NCBI GenBank assembly: GCA_030622955.1
Contig: JAUXFM010000003.1
Span: 1-60,575 of the forward strand
From: Lentisphaerales bacterium
GTDB taxonomy: Bacteria; Verrucomicrobiota; Kiritimatiellia; JAUXFM01
DNA length: 60,575 nt
Direction of reading: 5' to 3'
In this document: one piece after another, positions 18,901 through 27,236 of the stretch
How positions within the stretch are numbered: the first letter of the stretch is position 1
Layout: every line of letters begins with the position of its first letter
Translations under genes and position numbers: made by a program
Notes under the pieces: model-generated
Seen by the model: the letters and a program-made list of their open reading frames with translations, nothing else
Told to the model about the DNA's origin: nothing
Database searches by the model: none

Positions 18901-21206
18901 CCGGGTGCCTGGTCGGCCACCATGCCCTGTGCCCTGTAAATGCGGGCGGACAACTTGGCATTTTCGACAACGAATTCTGGATCAGAGAAGAGGAGCAGCG
19001 CCATTGCTGCGGTGGCTTCAACCTGGGGTCCAAGCCGATTCCAGTCAAGTTTCTCAATTATATCGTTTGGCGTGTCAACCTTGGATCTGGAGCCGTTAAG
19101 GGTTGCCCAGGTCATGCCCTTGACGCCGAAACTTTTGAGTGATCCGGTCAGGGTACCAACATAGCCCGTGATATGCGAGGATTGTGACGAAAGGCTGTCC
19201 ATAGGGGCCAGGTTGACGCCCAACCGTACGCGGTCAGGAACGAGCGCTTGCCCGGACTTCTCGACCTTCTTGACCCAGGCGGTGAAATCCTTGGCATTGC
19301 TCTTCTCATCGAGGAGCAGAAATGCATCGTAGAAAGCGGGACCTGCTGCAATCCCTGAATCGGAGATATCGAGACCCATCACGAATGAAATGGGCCTTAC
19401 TTCATCCATCTCCCTTGCGATAATGCCGAGCTCCGACGCTAGATCGAGACGGCGTTGATTGTGCTGCTTGTCGATCTCGAAGCGCCTGTCGTTCGCTTCT
19501 TTCTGGCCATTGATACGTGCCAGCATGCGTTGCCAAAGGATCTCAACATCGGTCCTGAATTCGTCGGTGATCGGTTCTTCTTCAATCAACTGTTTCTGCG
19601 TTACTTGGATATGCTGCCTTTTTGCTTCCAGCTTCTTGACTTCCACTCCGAGCTTGGCCTGCTCCTTGAGTAATGGATCCATGACCGAGGCGGGCGCCAC
19701 GGTGCCTCTTTCTTCATGCTTATTTTTAAGTTTGTTGATCTTACGATCGACCCTGCTCTTGGTGAGGCGCAATGGATAGAGCACCGCATCAACTACCAGC
19801 ACTTTCTTCTGGACCTCTTCTTTGACATACCTGTGCAAATCTTTGAAATCGGGGCGACTGACAAGATCCAGGATATCGTCGCTGGCGATGTCGGCATGCT
19901 GAAGGGCAGCATCAGTGAAGCACAGGGGCAGTGCTGCAATGAAGATAGTGAGGGCCGATACGACCGCCACACCGACGCATTTCAGATGTCTGAGGTCGGG
20001 CCCGGTCGTATTTTCGGACCGTTTAACGGTGGAGGGCCTGATCAACCAGACGGCAATGAGTCCAATGACACCTGTCAGGACCAGGATTATGGGAATTGTC
20101 TTTGACCGGGAATCGTCGTCGCAGACGCTCATGCTGGTCTTGAGCCATTGAGCATAGCCCTGGAGTCCGCTGAGGGGCTTCTTCTTTTCCTTGATGAGGC
20201 CGGCCAGTTTTACGTGATTGTCATATTCCTGACGATTCTTGGCATCTGACTTCTGGAGTTGGTCCCGTACTTCCTTTAGCGTCGAATACGAGAGCAACGC
20301 CTGGCGCACACCGAGCTGGTTGATTGCGTAGGCGTCAACAAATGCGAACATGACCGGATGGCGCGGCGGATTCTTTGAGCTGTACTTGATAAGCTCAAGT
20401 GCCAGGGCAGCGTCGACAGCGGCATCAGCGCCTGGCGCCAACTCCGGGACCACGCTCATGGCATCAAAAGGCACCATCACCACTATTGCCTTCTCGCCAC
20501 CCTCGTAGTTTTCAGGTTTCACAAGAGCATATAGGTTCCTAGCCTGGACATCTTCCCATGCCGAACGACAGTAGAGAGTTGCTTCCTCACTTGATGTGCG
20601 GAGGGTCTCTGCCAACGGGCCTGCAGGGACATAGAAGCGAGGAAGGTTGATGGTCACGGGAAGCACGTGTGAGCTGAAATCGATGTGGCGATCATCTTCA
20701 GAGCCCAGGAGTACTACTGCCCTAGCACCTAGCGCAAAAACGGTCTTCCAGTTATGGCCGCCCTTAACGTTCATTACTACGATCTTGTCTCGCAGTTCAC
20801 CAACGGGCAGATCGTCCGGTTCGCCGTTACCAACGTAGATCAGCTTGCCCTTTATCCCTTCGGCAGGAGTCGTGTTCATCCTGACACCTGCGGGCCAGAG
20901 CGGGTAGATACGTTCCCTGTTGGCCCCAAGCTCTATGGTTGCCTTCTTGACCTGGGGCATCATCACGGGGAAGTCGTGCGTCCAGAGTCGCACATTGGGT
21001 AGTTCCGACAGTTCTTTTTCAAGTCGGGCACGGACGGCGGCATGTTCCGGAGAACCGACGATCCTGGAGGACACGCCACCGATCCATTTCGTGCCGGCCT
21101 GCACTCCCTTGAGAATTTCGGGGGTCGCATCATGGGGGGATGCTGACACGGGCGCAGCCGCAAGCAGCAAAGCCGCAATACAACCAGAAACGAGCAGGTT
21201 CTTCAT
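15939..21206 (-). CDS. Giant FtsX-type permease with degenerate M28-peptidase-like ectodomain
   Basis: A 1755-residue protein. A signal peptide (residues 1-23) leads to a periplasmic part resembling an M28 peptidase with a PA-like insert (about 100-200) and peptidase core (about 240-310). The metal ligands are lost: the usual HYD becomes PFD (246-248), the GA(N/D)D site reads GADA (259-262) and the Glu-Glu pair is replaced by Tyr-Ala (293-294). Membrane segments at 370-389 and 411-431 follow, then a coiled coil (about 480-560) and a second large extracytoplasmic part. The last 700 residues contain further membrane segments and an FtsX/MacB permease core (MRLGIANMRKRKLRTILTG; EREREIYIYTSLGLAP), ending in a cytoplasmic tail of about 130 residues. 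It probably pairs with the minimal permease and ATPase downstream. Confidence 0.9.
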   Translation of the reverse strand: MKNLLVSGCIAALLLAAAPVSASPHDATPEILKGVQAGTKWIGGVSSRIVGSPEHAAVRARLEKELSELPNVRLWTHDFPVMMPQVKKATIELGANRERIYPLWPAGVRMNTTPAEGIKGKLIYVGNGEPDDLPVGELRDKIVVMNVKGGHNWKTVFALGARAVVLLGSEDDRHIDFSSHVLPVTINLPRFYVPAGPLAETLRTSSEEATLYCRSAWEDVQARNLYALVKPENYEGGEKAIVVMVPFDAMSVVPELAPGADAAVDAALALELIKYSSKNPPRHPVMFAFVDAYAINQLGVRQALLSYSTLKEVRDQLQKSDAKNRQEYDNHVKLAGLIKEKKKPLSGLQGYAQWLKTSMSVCDDDSRSKTIPIILVLTGVIGLIAVWLIRPSTVKRSENTTGPDLRHLKCVGVAVVSALTIFIAALPLCFTDAALQHADIASDDILDLVSRPDFKDLHRYVKEEVQKKVLVVDAVLYPLRLTKSRVDRKINKLKNKHEERGTVAPASVMDPLLKEQAKLGVEVKKLEAKRQHIQVTQKQLIEEEPITDEFRTDVEILWQRMLARINGQKEANDRRFEIDKQHNQRRLDLASELGIIAREMDEVRPISFVMGLDISDSGIAAGPAFYDAFLLLDEKSNAKDFTAWVKKVEKSGQALVPDRVRLGVNLAPMDSLSSQSSHITGYVGTLTGSLKSFGVKGMTWATLNGSRSKVDTPNDIIEKLDWNRLGPQVEATAAMALLLFSDPEFVVENAKLSARIYRAQGMVADQAPGEPVARIPMSGYVTTMVPANKSKKYVSFLNPVPGLRHLEFVRTGPDGQFVIDGISGGSGHGSMRNLMMMAYAIEEDGRVSRAINKSEGGKGVKLTMNRRREGAPEALRGVVFTCEGVTIPGFFDPRFLSELPDMTVLDAKRGPPKRINADLYRDIINIYVEPDTSWQVLLRAGSVGNRMIFANVMPSEEAEGKSIRQTLRGFKGSNIGAHPFYAAAQDFYNLDARRVSDYKKAGIVSKPIEELQKRTKAELALADEALAKNDGREFFRASTAALANEIRAYQTVRKTADDVIRGAIFLLLALIPFSYAMERLLFASGHVYKQIFGGFMIFAVMAAMLFAFHPAFKMSSLPVMIVMAFGIISMSILTISVIFSKFENELERMRSSMAESISAKTSRLGLLSTAMRLGIANMRKRKLRTILTGMTIVLITFSLLCFMSASTYEGKKEYSINKPFDNHAVLIRQPADRPMPDQALRTLGTTTGKDLAIAPRYWWSVYSDTEWRLNVRNPVTGKQIQLMSGLGLSAAESEVSAVKTVCSDWDKFAENGGCYLAEDTARELDVKPGDMVVVGDSAIELIATFSSTDFDEKMMRLDGRSMLPPDYSSMDSDERSKTARSDTESAFIQMASGALGEEDSSVRALESSKIIVLPADMVREKKDCTLRNLAIPMGSAEEARNFAMKLSNRLSFPIYYTGVKEVRVVAARPLAPKAPKSVLIPLLIAGFIIFNTMLSSLAEREREIYIYTSLGLAPVHVGVLFLAEAITYGLLGSIFGYVAGQGLAKVFSALGWMGGITLNFGGTQAIITMSLVLVIVVASSLVPAYLAGKVATPSNKMTWIVPAPEVIPNGYMIKDALPFTATARTAAGIGAFLYEFFDAHKDGNIGNFTADSIGLKEAVEDGCRTIVVTSTVWLSPYDFGVRQNLRLTISDLLEEEDVYEIRVELTHGSGQLTSWRRLNKMFLGDLRRQLLGWRKLEAKSLVAFIEQGDELLAKV

Positions 21207-21208
21207 CG

Positions 21209-23284
21209 TTATAGAATTTCCTTCATAAGGCGCACCATGCCGGGGACCAATCCCCAGAGCACAAGCGCAGAAGCTTCACCAACAATGAGGCCCAGGCAGA
21301 ACGGCGTGAACGTTCTGTAGAGTCTGGAGCCTCCATAACGCAATACCAGCTTCTTTAATGCCCAGCCTATGAAAACACAAACCCAGGTTCTGCCTATCCA
21401 CCAGGTATGCATACAAACCATACCGATAGGATGGATTGGCCATACGGGGAACGACAACGAAAGGAATTGCAAGATAACAGCAAGCCCTACGCCAAATGAC
21501 AGGTGGCCGAGCCTGCTGTAAGGAGCCGTTTGGGGCTGGCCCTTTCCTATAACGTTGTCGATGGTGCCAAGAGACACGTTCCAGTCTTTGAACCAGTAAG
21601 GGTTCAGAGGAGTCTGGTAGCCGTCCATCGTGACACTGTGCTGGTAGTTGCCCTGTACGTGGACTGCACCACAGACAATGAGACTGATAAAAAGAACTGC
21701 CAAAAGGATCCAGCCCAGCCGCCATCGGTGCCGGGGTGTTGATTCTTCGTCAATGGCCATGCCCTGTGCTGCCAGCGCAGCGGGACTGGCAATGGAGGCG
21801 CTGGCGAATATTGTATTGAAGATGCGTTCGTAGTAAATCGCATGTGCGGTCACAGCGGCGGGCGGAAAGAGCCAGACAAGTTGTCCGAGCAATACCGGCA
21901 TGCGGAGGAACGGGACGCCGGATTCTGCAATAACGCGCGTGATTACCAGTGAAACCATGAACGCAAAGCCAACGTAGAGGAGCGCCCAGCCAGGTGTCAT
22001 GCCGACCCAAGCCAGCCAGGCATAGATCCCAACGCAGCCCAGTATGAACATGAGCGCAGCTTTGCGGTAAGTGACGTCTTCCTCGGTTTTCGCCTTTCTG
22101 AAGATCAGTCCGAAAACCCGTTTCCAGTGGGATCTGCCAAGGAACAGGATCACTAGGGAAATTCCAATCATGCCCCCCATACGATGGTTGTCTATGGCAC
22201 CACCGTGATATGGCGGCCAGTATGCCTTGGCCAGCATTTGGTATATGCCATAACTCAGCACGAAAAACCATATCGAAAAGTTAATACGGGTGGGCATGAA
22301 ATAGGCCACACCTATCACCATGAAGAAGAGCATGCTCGATTTGATATAGCCCGGTAGATACGTGTAGGGTATTTCCGTAAAGAATCGACCCAGGTCCCAA
22401 CTGAGGGGTACGGCAGGAACAGCTCCCGGAGAGAAGTGGTTCCATTTGTCAAGACACCGCAGTATGAAGACGGCAATCACTGCTGCCCAGAAGATCTTGT
22501 TGTGGAAGAGCGGCCCGAATTTCTTGCCCGGGCGTGGCGGCGCAACCAGTGATTGCTGCAATGTCAACATGGGGAATGAGAGTCGCTCATTCTTGCGCCA
22601 CTGAGGCAGCACGATCTGGGCAAGTGCAATCATCATCATCCACGAGAAGACGAGCAATACACTCCAGGTCAACGTGGGCACCGCCCATTTCTTCCAGGGG
22701 ATTGGCTGCTTGGGGCCGCCCGGATCCTTCGGATCCAGTGGCGGTAGCTCTTCTATAAAGTAATCGCCGGCAGGTGTTGGTAGCCCGGCGCCCAGCTCAT
22801 CGGGAAACAGGGCATCTGGCGCATGGGGCAACTCGATGTTGAAATTTTCTCTCGCGAACTGGCTGAGGCGTGTCTCATGTCTCACGTAATCCCGGTAGAC
22901 TCGTGAATAGCGGTTATTCTGGTTGGCGTGTTGTGGTGTTCCGGCCATATGGTAGGGCAACCTGCGGAGAAGCCCATCGCCGGGCAACGAGGAAGAGATG
23001 AGCACAATGGCCACAATTACCAGCATCTGCCGGAAGTTCAGCGACATGCGACGATTGATCCAACAGAGCAGCGGGTTAAAAACGAGAACGAAAAACAGGA
23101 TGACGAACATGAAACCGGGCGACAGGTACCCGTCACAAAGATCGGCGGCATAATTATTTGAGTTGATTATGACGTCAATGTAAGGGGTGGCCACCCATAT
23201 GAAGAGTCCGCCGAACAGTCCGAGTAGTATAGCGAAGAAAAAGCGGGTACCAGTCAATTTGCTTGTGCGAACTTCCTTAGTCAT
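21209..23284 (-). CDS. OPT-like polytopic membrane protein (first gene of operon)
   Basis: A membrane protein of about 691 residues with some 14 hydrophobic segments. It belongs to the group I recall as DUF6785/DUF6784, OPT-like proteins common in PVC genomes. Visible marks are LVFNPLLCWINRRMSLN near the N-terminus, a periplasmic-looking stretch at about 100-190, the ERLSFPMLTLQQSLV motif and PYHGGAIDNHRMGG. The ATG at 23284 gives a normal cytoplasmic N-terminus before the first membrane segment; in-frame ATGs at 23326/23323 and a TTG at 23353 are alternatives. It is transcribed first in the seven-gene operon, and only 2 bp separate it from the giant permease. It diverges from the nitroreductase gene, so the operon promoter should lie in 23285-23439. 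Confidence 0.82.
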   Translation of the reverse strand: MTKEVRTSKLTGTRFFFAILLGLFGGLFIWVATPYIDVIINSNNYAADLCDGYLSPGFMFVILFFVLVFNPLLCWINRRMSLNFRQMLVIVAIVLISSSLPGDGLLRRLPYHMAGTPQHANQNNRYSRVYRDYVRHETRLSQFARENFNIELPHAPDALFPDELGAGLPTPAGDYFIEELPPLDPKDPGGPKQPIPWKKWAVPTLTWSVLLVFSWMMMIALAQIVLPQWRKNERLSFPMLTLQQSLVAPPRPGKKFGPLFHNKIFWAAVIAVFILRCLDKWNHFSPGAVPAVPLSWDLGRFFTEIPYTYLPGYIKSSMLFFMVIGVAYFMPTRINFSIWFFVLSYGIYQMLAKAYWPPYHGGAIDNHRMGGMIGISLVILFLGRSHWKRVFGLIFRKAKTEEDVTYRKAALMFILGCVGIYAWLAWVGMTPGWALLYVGFAFMVSLVITRVIAESGVPFLRMPVLLGQLVWLFPPAAVTAHAIYYERIFNTIFASASIASPAALAAQGMAIDEESTPRHRWRLGWILLAVLFISLIVCGAVHVQGNYQHSVTMDGYQTPLNPYWFKDWNVSLGTIDNVIGKGQPQTAPYSRLGHLSFGVGLAVILQFLSLSFPVWPIHPIGMVCMHTWWIGRTWVCVFIGWALKKLVLRYGGSRLYRTFTPFCLGLIVGEASALVLWGLVPGMVRLMKEIL

Positions 23285-23439
23285 GGCCGAAATCGTATCT
23301 CCCGAGTTACCGTAACGAAGCATCATAGAGATACTCTGTTGCAGCCGCAACAAAATCCTGCCAATGCCACCTATTACAGCTATACTATAAGCATAGTGAG
23401 CGCAGAACAGACATTGAGGTGGGAAAGCGGGGGCATTAC

Positions 23440-23982
23440 ATGAAATTCCTCGAATTGGCCAAAAAACGGCGTAGCTTCAGGCACTATTCACCTGAGCCAG
23501 TAACTCGTGAAACCGTGGAGAGATGCCTCGATGCCGCGCGGCTGGCCCCTTCAGCATGCAATTCCCAGCCATGGCGATTCATCGTAGTGGACGAGCCCGG
23601 GCAGAGGCAAAGACTCGCAAATGCCGCATTTTCAGGGATTTACAGCATGAACAGGTTCGCTGGCGAGGCACCAGTTCTCATTGCGATCATTACTGAAAGG
23701 TCCAAACTCGCGGCTAAGCTGGGTGGTCACTTCAGGGGGGTGAAATACAGCCTTATTGATGTTGGTATCGCCTGTGAACACCTCATCCTGCAGGCGGCAG
23801 AGGAAGGCTTGGGAAGCTGCTGGTTAGGTTGGTTCAGTGAGAAACGCGTCAAGAAAGCGTTGGGGCTGCCGCGAGGCACAAAGATCGATGTAATGATCTG
23901 TCTGGGCCGGCCGGCCGAAGGAATTTCCGACAGGGAACCCGTCCGGAAATCCATGGATGAGATCAGGAGATATACTTCCTGA
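23440..23982 (+). CDS. Nitroreductase-family protein
   Basis: A 180-residue FMN-dependent oxidoreductase of the nitroreductase fold. The family start LAKKRRSFRHYSPEPVTRE is present, followed by AARLAPSACNSQPWRFIVV, which contacts FMN. Later come the SLIDVGIACEHLILQAAEEGLGSCWLG segment and the C-terminal CLGRPAE element. The ATG at 23440 is preferred to an upstream in-frame start because homologues begin at this point. Such enzymes reduce nitro compounds, quinones or flavins with NAD(P)H; the physiological substrate is not evident. A terminator-like hairpin follows. Confidence 0.92.
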   Translation: MKFLELAKKRRSFRHYSPEPVTRETVERCLDAARLAPSACNSQPWRFIVVDEPGQRQRLANAAFSGIYSMNRFAGEAPVLIAIITERSKLAAKLGGHFRGVKYSLIDVGIACEHLILQAAEEGLGSCWLGWFSEKRVKKALGLPRGTKIDVMICLGRPAEGISDREPVRKSMDEIRRYTS

Positions 23983-23996
23983 TCCTTCGTCCCTCG

Positions 23997-24027
23997 CCAA
24001 AAGGTTCTTTTTGGATGATTTTTTTTT
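23997..24027 (+). terminator. Probable terminator after the nitroreductase gene
   Basis: CCAAAA (23997-24002) pairs with TTTTGG (24009-24014) around a six-base loop, and a run of nine T residues follows at 24019-24027. The stem is short and has only two GC pairs, so strength is doubtful. Position, 15 bp past the stop codon, fits a terminator. Confidence 0.5.
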
Positions 24028-24188
24028 GACTTTCCCGTGTATTTTGATATTCGAGAGGCAGTTTCCTGACGGGTACGAGTAGGCCTGTTCAGCGTCCCGG
24101 TAGAATTCGAGGGGATGCGTGCTGACTTCTTGACAAGTCTTCAGCAGGGAACTGAATTTCACGCTCCGCATTCAAAGTGAGGAAGAAT

Positions 24189-24587
24189 ATGGATATAGCA
24201 GTATCGGAAAGACTCAGGTTCACGACGACCCACGAATGGGTGCTTGCTGTGAATGAGAAAACAATTGTAGTGGGTATTACGACCGAACGGCAGGAATGTT
24301 TGTCCGATATCGTACGCATCGAGTTCCCTGATCCGGGCGACCAACTCGAAGCCGGTGATGCAGCGGGTATTCTCGAAGGCGTAAACGACACAACGGATTT
24401 CCTTGCACCAGTGGCTGGCACGGTGACAGAAGTAAATGAGAGACTTGTAACCTCACCAGAACTGGTGAACTTAGATCCCTACGGTGATGGCTGGCTCTTC
24501 AAGATGAAGCCCAAGCGCATGGGTGCCCTTGAGGATTTGATCGAAGAGCACGAGTTTGATCATGTGATGGACGATGATGAAAAGTAG
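24189..24587 (+). CDS. GcvH-like protein lacking the lipoyl lysine
   Basis: A 132-residue protein with the fold of glycine-cleavage H protein: RFTTTHEWVLAVNEKTIVVGIT at the start, the PDPGDQLEAGDAAGILEGV hairpin, and FLAPVAGTVTEVNERL, then the NLDPYGDGWLFKM end. In true H proteins the hairpin reads ESVKA with the lipoylated lysine; here the bases gaa ggc gta aac gac give Glu-Gly-Val-Asn66-Asp, so the lipoyl site is lost. It cannot work as a normal H protein. The ATG at 24189 has a GAGGAAG ribosome binding site; a GTG at 24177 is less likely. No other glycine-cleavage gene is nearby. Its role is unknown; a scaffold or regulatory function is possible. Confidence 0.85.
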   Translation: MDIAVSERLRFTTTHEWVLAVNEKTIVVGITTERQECLSDIVRIEFPDPGDQLEAGDAAGILEGVNDTTDFLAPVAGTVTEVNERLVTSPELVNLDPYGDGWLFKMKPKRMGALEDLIEEHEFDHVMDDDEK

Positions 24588-24607
24588 CCGCTGAACAGGC
24601 GCTCAGC

Positions 24608-26710
24608 TCACTTCTCAATAAACTTGTTCAAGAAATAGACTACCTGCAGGACGATTATGCCCAGCAGTATGAGGCCGCCCCAGAATCCGGTCTTTCCCAC
24701 TGAACCAGGCAGGCGAGGTTCCTCTGTGAACATCCGGCCCTGCTTGAGCGTCAGCCGCATCCGCGCATTTATGGCCCAGCCCGCACCTTCGAGGATGTCG
24801 CTGAGATCACGGCCTCGCAGTTTAAGAATGGCCACCAGAGAAATGGGCAATATCAGGATCACCAGGCCGCCAAGTATGCCAAGACTGATCTTGACCGCGC
24901 CGAGTGGCGCCAAGGTCTTAGTGATATAGGCGAAAGCTGAGCCGAGCGCAGCGATCGCAACACTGCCACCCATCAACAGGCCGCCCGCCATCAGGCCACT
25001 TGAAGGTTGGGCCTGCTTCCGCTGGCCGGTACCAACAGAGGCAAGTGCACCGGATGTCGTTTTATCGAATTTCTTTTCAGCGGCAGCGGCCATCGATTCG
25101 ACTTTACCGCTGAGCATCTTGCCGACTCTCTGGAACGGCGAGAGTATCGCTTCCATTATGCTTATAGGGTTCTCGATGATCTGCAGAATTCGCGCGTCGG
25201 ATTCATAGCCATCAATATCCCTGAAGAGTCCGCGCTTCCCAACGCACAGGTTGCCCTTGCCGCCTGCCGTCACCGGTACGGCAACTTCGTATTTCTCTTT
25301 GCCGTGGCCTGGCATCACTTCAGCATAGACCACGAAGATGTTGCTCTCCTTGGCCAGCTTACTATGTTCAGCACGATTCTCGACACGCACGCTGAAGCTC
25401 AGGTGTCGCCCATCGATTACAAGTGTGCCCATCTCGAAGACCGCCCTGCTTTCGGGCGAGTAGAGATGCGGGAAGCTCACGAAGTTGTTCGCAAGCATGA
25501 TCATGTTCGCCTGGAAGAGGATCAGTTTTTCGACGATCCTGACATTGTCCAGCGCAACTGCTGCCGTCTTGCTTTTCCCTATCAGTTTCCGGACCCCTGC
25601 GCCCAGGTCGCGGCCCGTATAGTCTGCCAGCTTCTCGTTGCCCAGCTTTTCAACTGGTGTTGCCGGCTTTTCCTTTACCCATGCCTCGTGTGCAGCAAAG
25701 AAGATCTTTACTTTCTCCCACAGTTCAAGGTTGAGTTGCTTGACCTGCCGGTCCAGTACGGGCTCGAGTATTTCTGCCTGCAGACGGTCGATTTTGTTCA
25801 CATAATAGGGATTCAGTCGGCCATCGAGCTCCAGCGAGGGCTCCACCTTCGGCCGCGAGAGCGGGGCATTCTTCATCATTTCAGAAATCGCCGCAGGGTC
25901 GCCGAGGTCAGCCGCTTTGAGCTCATCCTCGCTCAGAGCCATATGGTCGACAGTTCGCCTGTCGAGCGCGGCAGCTTCGCACTGCGCAAAGTACTGATCA
26001 ATCTTCTCCCTGAGCGAGTCGAAGAGTTCGTATGTTTCGGTGCTGGCCGGGCCGAGCGGCATGATCTCCGTCTTCCCGCCACCGGACAGGTCTCCTTTTG
26101 CCCGCCATTCGAGGAAAGCTTTCGACTGTTTCTCAAATTCTACAAGTTTCTCTTCGTTGACCCCGTCCTTGCCGGCGGGATGCGGTACGCCGCCAACTGT
26201 ATCGATAATCTCGGCTATGAACTGCTTAACATTTTCTGATTCAGCAGCTTCTGCAAGTACCACTCCTGCTTCACTTACCGGCTGATCTTCGAGTGCACCT
26301 TTTATCTTTCGGACCTGTTCGAGAGTTATCTCGCCGGCATCCGTGGCACCAAGCTGTGCGAGAATCTTCTCTGATGCGTCCCTGATGCGTCGACCGCCCT
26401 CCTGCTCCTCGTTTATCGAGTCGAGCTTGAGTGTTGTGCTGGCTTCGCCAATCCCGATCTTGTTCTTGAGTACTGCCATCATCCAAGTGATGGCATCGGC
26501 AACTTCAAAACACATGATGCGATGGTTGTCATCCGTATCGAGCAGATCGAGGAAGACGGCATCCGAGTTGAGTGATTTCAAGGGGGCACCGGTAGCTACC
26601 CAGTGGGCTTCATCAAGAGCAGGTACGCGGGCAAGGTCTTCGGGTGTATTGATCCGCAAATGGCATGATCTGCCGAATTGCTGAAAAGTCATCTTGCCGG
26701 GGCTTGCCAT
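24608..26710 (-). CDS. Large unknown protein with C-terminal membrane anchor
   Basis: A 700-residue protein of no recognised family. The first 560 residues are soluble, helical and rich in charged residues (start MASPGKMTFQQFGRSCHLRI). Residues about 570-700 hold three hydrophobic segments: two close together after LMAGGLLMGG and KISLGILGGLVILILPISLV, and one at the extreme C-terminus. There is no signal peptide, so the bulk is most likely cytoplasmic with a tail anchor. It converges with the GcvH-like gene (20 bp between the ends). A 410-codon frame lies antisense over it but shows no domain and is judged a shadow. Confidence 0.8.
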   Translation of the reverse strand: MASPGKMTFQQFGRSCHLRINTPEDLARVPALDEAHWVATGAPLKSLNSDAVFLDLLDTDDNHRIMCFEVADAITWMMAVLKNKIGIGEASTTLKLDSINEEQEGGRRIRDASEKILAQLGATDAGEITLEQVRKIKGALEDQPVSEAGVVLAEAAESENVKQFIAEIIDTVGGVPHPAGKDGVNEEKLVEFEKQSKAFLEWRAKGDLSGGGKTEIMPLGPASTETYELFDSLREKIDQYFAQCEAAALDRRTVDHMALSEDELKAADLGDPAAISEMMKNAPLSRPKVEPSLELDGRLNPYYVNKIDRLQAEILEPVLDRQVKQLNLELWEKVKIFFAAHEAWVKEKPATPVEKLGNEKLADYTGRDLGAGVRKLIGKSKTAAVALDNVRIVEKLILFQANMIMLANNFVSFPHLYSPESRAVFEMGTLVIDGRHLSFSVRVENRAEHSKLAKESNIFVVYAEVMPGHGKEKYEVAVPVTAGGKGNLCVGKRGLFRDIDGYESDARILQIIENPISIMEAILSPFQRVGKMLSGKVESMAAAAEKKFDKTTSGALASVGTGQRKQAQPSSGLMAGGLLMGGSVAIAALGSAFAYITKTLAPLGAVKISLGILGGLVILILPISLVAILKLRGRDLSDILEGAGWAINARMRLTLKQGRMFTEEPRLPGSVGKTGFWGGLILLGIIVLQVVYFLNKFIEK

Positions 26711-27236
26711 ATGTCTATCTCCCGCATTATTGCGAGGGGAATGCTACGCGACCGACCTGCCATTGTCAACGGTCACCGCCAGTCGGATTTTCCCCAGTTT
26801 TCAGGCGCAGCCTAGGAGCCGGATCTGAGAGCTGTTACTTGATGATGCCTGAAGAGTGATACAAGATGCGGGGATGCGGGATAAAAGGAAGACAATGCCG
26901 TCTGCCAAGGCATAGTAGCAGAACTCGGTAACGCCATAGAAGCGTTTAGCGGCCTTTATGATATGACTGGAGAAAACGGCCAACTTCAGAGAGTTGCCCA
27001 ACCACACTGCGGAGAAGTAAACGGCTGCAAAGACTAAGGCCCTCATGTTCTGCAGGCGCTGACAGGAAAGCACTCCATTCTTTTACTTGCCCAAAGCCGT
27101 CCACCCTTGCAAATCCATCACTTACAAAGAACCACCACTCAAAACTGGGGATCGTCCTGTTGTGGATGAGATCTGAAACCCGATTTCAGCAATCTCCGAA
27201 CTCAGGATTCGGGCTTCCGCTCTCATCGCTCTCCGC
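26711..27236. other. 526-bp intergenic region with a possible transposase remnant
   Basis: No intact gene is visible. A 90-codon minus-strand frame (26801-27073) is listed separately as a possible transposase remnant. The remainder (26711-26800 and 27074-27236) is unremarkable apart from short imperfect palindromes around 27170-27215. Confidence 0.4.
26801..27073 (-). pseudogene. Possible C-terminal remnant of a transposase
   Basis: The frame contains NMRALVFAAVYFSAVWLG and KAAKRFYGVTEFCYYALADG, which resemble the last helices of some DDE-type IS transposases as I remember them. There is no catalytic part, no ribosome binding site, and no inverted repeats were recognised at the ends. If correct, it marks an old insertion that lost most of its sequence. 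It might instead be chance or a small unknown membrane protein. Confidence 0.3.

Noticed and set aside
25007-26239. 410-codon open frame antisense to the 700-residue gene
   Set aside because: No domain, signal or ribosome binding site; the composition is that of a shadow of the opposite strand, which encodes a coherent protein with membrane segments.
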